A stretch of 64,000 bases of DNA from Phorcus lineatus. Its lineage: Eukaryota; Mollusca; Gastropoda; Trochida; Trochidae. The translations under genes and the position numbers were made by a program. Shown one piece after another: positions 60,374-64,000 of this stretch. Each line of letters starts with the position of its first letter. Positions within the stretch are counted from its first letter, which is position 1. Below the pieces are notes generated by a model. That model was given only the letters and a program-made list of their open reading frames with translations, searched no databases and was not told the origin of the DNA. Where the stretch lies: positions 32,061,764-32,125,763 of the forward strand of contig OV121092.1 of assembly GCA_921293015.1 (NCBI GenBank). The letters are read 5' to 3'.

Positions 60374-61757
60374 CTGATTTCAATCAAAGCCGTGTTATAG
60401 CCTTAGCTTTTCATAAAAGCGATCATTTTATAAAATGACGTATACGTATTTAATATTTTTTCACAAAGTAAGCTGAAGTTAAGACCTTTTGCTTTGCCTT
60501 GCTATACTGTCTAAGCTAGAAATAGAGAAGCCTGATTTAATGTAATTGAAGTTAGGCACTCAATCAACGACGCCGTTTTAAAAGTTACCATTCACAAAGT
60601 CTCAGTCAGGTATGTATAGATCAGGAGAATGTAAATTTAGATTACCGACTAGATTAGCGAATCTCGGGAATTCGCTAGTGTACAGATAAACATCAGGATG
60701 CTTTTAAACTGACAGCTGTTACAAAAGTTTCTTACACTGTTCAAAAGTTCCTGTGTAAAATTCTCATTTTTGGAATTTTCAAATCGTCACCAGTTTTCAA
60801 CAGATTATTTTTCAGGCAATACTTTTGGATCGATATGTTAAAGTCATAGTCTAAAGTCATGTTTTTCCAAAGTAAATTCCCTCACATCAAACTCAAACTC
60901 AATCCCTGACGTTTGCAAAAAAAAGTAGAAATCGTTGCGTGCATTCTTGCTTGCAATGTTGAATGCCGAACCATCTTACCCCTACCAATTGTCGTCATTC
61001 GCCAATTTTTTCGCAAATGAATAAAGTTCACTCTTACCGTCTTCAAATACAGTAAGTAAACAAGGCGATAAACCCTTTTAGAAATGCATCTGTCATACGT
61101 ATCGGCGATGCAATTACTACCTAATTCTCTAAAAAAAACTCTAATTGGAAGCATTTGATTTGTCGCCGGTTAAGCTGAGGGTATGTATGAATGAAGGGTT
61201 TATATCTACACTACATATACCATGTAAATACAAGTGGTATCCCGCGGACAATCTTGTGTTTCCCCAAGACAGATAATTTCAGATTTATGCATATTTCTGC
61301 AATAAATCATTAATTGAAAACATTTTATAAAAAGTTAATAATTGTAGTAGCTTTTTGGCACTTATCATGGTATAATGTTATCAAAAAATATTTTAAAATA
61401 CTATTATTTATTTTTAAGATTAAATATTGCTATTTTTAAGATATTCGATCCAATGTTTCACAATTCTATGCCAAGTGGGATCTAGTATGAATATGAGTTT
61501 TATATCAGGGTATATGATCAACATGAACAGGATTTTGCCTCATCTACTATACAAATCATCAAGTTGATGACGGTTGAACGCGTCGAACATTAGCGAACAC
61601 CTAAGTTTGCAAGTTAATGTAACCTAACTTTTGTTAAGCAGTAATGCACTCAGGTTACAAAGAGAGTTAACAGATTGTCTTGCTTTCACGCAGTATGTTT
61701 GTACTCTAAATTTTACAGGATAAATCATATGAAAGTAAAACACCACCATATATAGAG

Positions 61758-61898
61758 ATTATTACACTCGCAAGTGTGTCATATGATATATACGAAACGA
61801 GTGTCAAATGTTGTATTACCCGAGCGAAAGCGAGGGTAATACAACATTTTGACACGAGTTTCGTAAATATCATATGACACACTTGCGAGTGTAATAAT
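61758..61898. repeat. 141-bp foldback hairpin (MITE-like)
   Basis: Arms of about 63 bases (ATTATTACACTCGCAAGTGT to GTTGTATTACCC) are matched in reverse complement by 61838-61898 with few mismatches and a loop of about 12 bases around GAGCGAAAGCGA. The structure is that of a minimal foldback MITE. Flanks give no clear target duplication. Confidence 0.85.
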
Positions 61899-62272
61899 TC
61901 CTTTATTATCCATTAAAATTTTGTTAGAATTCCCCCGAAAACGATGAAGTTAGCTTACGAAACGGATGAAGTAGAAACTATGTCATTGCGCACTGATACT
62001 TTACGGCGAGGTCAGTGACAAGAAATAGTGCAAAGTTAAGTGTCTAGTTTTCGTCTATAGAGAGAAACATACTGGGAAAATAACGAAAGTTTACGACCAT
62101 TTGCTACCAGTTTACGTTTAGTAAGTAATATACCGACACTGCTTTCATACATAGCGAAACTTTTACATCGCTGTGAAAAGATAAAAGTTAGCATAGTAGT
62201 GACGCGGCCATTTTAACGTGTTGATCGGCGTTCAAGCAAGATCGCTAGAATGAGTTATTCAGCTGAAGATAA

Positions 62273-62515
62273 ATGACGGAAAGAGTTGAAATTCAACTCT
62301 ACACGTTTAATAACTTTGAACATGAATATGGCATCAACGACGAAACGTTAGTGTTCACGAAGGAATTTATTCGCATCCGACGACAGGTTCCATTGGATGT
62401 TAGATTCTCCGTTATTGGTTGGAGGCCCCACCGGCCTCCAACCATCTTAACAGCTGAAATTCTCTCTATCTTACAGTTGGAATTTTCAAAGGAACTTTCA
62501 ACCAATCATATTTAG
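62273..62515 (+). other. Unrecognised 80-codon open frame
   Basis: Starts MTERVEIQLYTFNNFEHEYG and includes KEFIRIRRQVPLDVRFSVIG, then a segment (WRPHRPPT) encoded by the hairpin at 62416-62444. The part before the hairpin looks more protein-like than chance frames nearby, with a balanced charge pattern. No family recognised, no splice or polyadenylation evidence. Confidence 0.2.
62416..62444. repeat. Perfect 12-bp-arm hairpin
   Basis: TGGTTGGAGGCC, loop CCACC, GGCCTCCAACCA. A stable GC-rich stem in an AT-rich region. It could be a structured RNA element or the end of a small repeat; no further evidence. Confidence 0.7.
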
Positions 62516-64000
62516 CCTCTTTGTATTTCGGCAATATCGTAAACCAATGAACACATCTGTATCAAATTTAGAACCACGTGACCATGTGGGTATTCCGAAA
62601 TAATTGGCAACCTTTAATACGGAAAACGATTGTCTCTGCAAATTTCAAAATTAAAAGGGAACAGTGGTGTCTAAGAATAAAAAAAAGACAGTACAATTCT
62701 TCATGACCGTACATGTATTAAATTAGACGCGTAAATGCCGCATGAAAGGTTAGAAAATTCTATTCCATGTTAGTAAAAAACCCTCCTTTACAACCGCACA
62801 CGCGAGAAACAAGCGGCTACAAGTCGATAAGTAGAGAATGTCATAAAGGCGAGTCAATATGTGGGGTATCGCTTCGTGACAGACAAAGATAGAGGTAGTG
62901 AACTATGCATTAGACTTTAATTTAATATAACTTGTACTGGCAATCTTTGAGAGTTGAGAAACAATAAGTGATACATATGGATTTATGAATTTGCAAAGAG
63001 TCGAACACTTTGTGCGGTGCTTGACGCTATCAATTGTGACCTATATTCTAAAAATAGATCTATTTCCAAGGGATAAATCGGTGACTTGTTTAAAACAGAA
63101 CTGTATAGATCTATTTATAACTGCAAGTTTGCCTGACTATTCTATTATTTGATGCTATGAACAAATAATTGTATAACTTTTTTCTAAATAAAAGATAAAA
63201 TGAAGGTCTTTTTTCTATTAATGGCCTTAATCTACTTATTTGCTGTAATGAAAATCCTATCCTATTTGTACCCTATGATTTCGCAGTATTTCCTAGCCTA
63301 ACAAGGGTGCCTCCAACTTAGCCTTTTTAAAGGCTTTTCTTGTTTGGCTTGAGGCGATGTACACACACCGGCACTCGGCCTGATAGTGATGTTGAGTAAA
63401 ACTCTCAAACGATAACGAGGAATTTGTTCGATTGTACATGCTTCCTTACGAATCACAAACACATCAAAACTTCCAAGTGGCTGAATTACTAGTATGTCAA
63501 TCTCCCTACCTGAAGCTTATAGCCGTCTATTTCAACAAGAGAGTTGACGGGCGAAAACGTCGCCATATTGTCGGCTAGCTGCTACGTAAACTTGTGAACA
63601 TTTTACAACTAGAATTTTGCAGGAAAATTGGAAAATAACGTATACAAAGTTCATATTTGTTGACGTTGGATTATTTAGTGACAATTAATGAATATAGAGT
63701 GCGTTAATATTGTTGTTACGACTTGAAATCGTCTCATCGTGATTGAAAACTTGAATGAAGTCTCGCTAAGTAGTAAAAATTTATGAATGAAGAAAGTAGT
63801 CCTTCGTCTCGTTCACAGAGGTCAAGGTCATATTTCAACCAATCATCTACGCCAAAAGTGATATGTGCATATGTTCTCGTATCGAAAATATTAACTCGTT
63901 TATCATCAACCATATGGATAATTATAGGCATTATCACTTTTTGCAATAATTGCTTCCCAAAAGTTTGAAAAGCCTCACAATATTGATAACAACGCATGAA

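Larger units (their letters stand above)
60374..64000. other. Intergenic sequence to the window end
   Basis: No gene can be named. Contains a 141-bp hairpin at 61.76 kb, a small perfect hairpin at 62.42 kb and a few 60-90-codon frames without recognised motifs (for example 60882-61154 minus, 62273-62515 plus, 63734-63997 minus). Confidence 0.5.

Noticed and set aside
63734-63997. 87-codon minus frame near the window end
   Set aside because: No recognised motif, no splice or start context, and an overlapping + frame of equal quality. Not enough support for a gene.

Overview
The window looks like a metazoan nuclear genome, most probably a mollusc and perhaps a bivalve. It is AT-rich, its genes are split by GT-AG introns, there are long stretches without genes, and it carries LINE, Tc1, pogo-like, MULE/FLYWCH and foldback-type repeats. 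No database search was possible, so the lineage is an inference. There is no prokaryotic organisation.

Two host genes can be supported, both on the + strand and both for secreted, low-complexity proteins. Gene 1 (about 13.9-25.6 kb) has a signal-peptide exon, two tiny exons, a 3.4-kb exon for a Thr-rich, Pro-rich and basic mucin-like region, and then Gln-rich, 14-residue-repeat and Gly/Asn/Gln-rich 3' exons. Gene 2 (about 51.3-60.2 kb) has a signal-peptide exon and two similar terminal exons, each with its own stop. In both genes every visible junction is phase 1, a splice acceptor lies about 15 bases before the ATG (so a 5'UTR intron is likely), and more than one exon could end the message. 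The architecture suggests extracellular matrix, possibly shell or mantle, proteins with alternative 3' ends. That role is inferred.

Layout: 1-13.9 kb is mostly intergenic, with a pogo/Tigger-like MITE at 6.1 kb, small hairpins and microsatellites. Gene 1 follows, with a decayed full-length Tc1-like element in one intron. From 27.4 to 44.6 kb the sequence is almost solid nested repeat. First comes a 6.2-kb foldback-type element whose inverted arms are 63-bp minisatellite arrays capped by clusters of palindromes. Next is a decayed FLYWCH/MULE-like coding remnant. Then comes a long-TIR element (about 585-bp TIRs) interrupted by a 4.2-kb CR1/L2-type LINE with a clear 10-bp target-site duplication. 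Part of that composite is present again as an apparently identical 2,620-bp tandem copy. 44.6-51.3 kb is intergenic, with a 50-bp-arm hairpin and a GA tract. Gene 2 has a 75-bp minisatellite and a possible small retropseudogene in its introns. 60.2-64 kb holds hairpins but no gene I can name.

The items most worth following up are the foldback element with minisatellite arms, the alternative-terminal-exon design of the two secreted-protein genes, the 2A-like motif at the start of the LINE ORF, and the identical tandem duplication.
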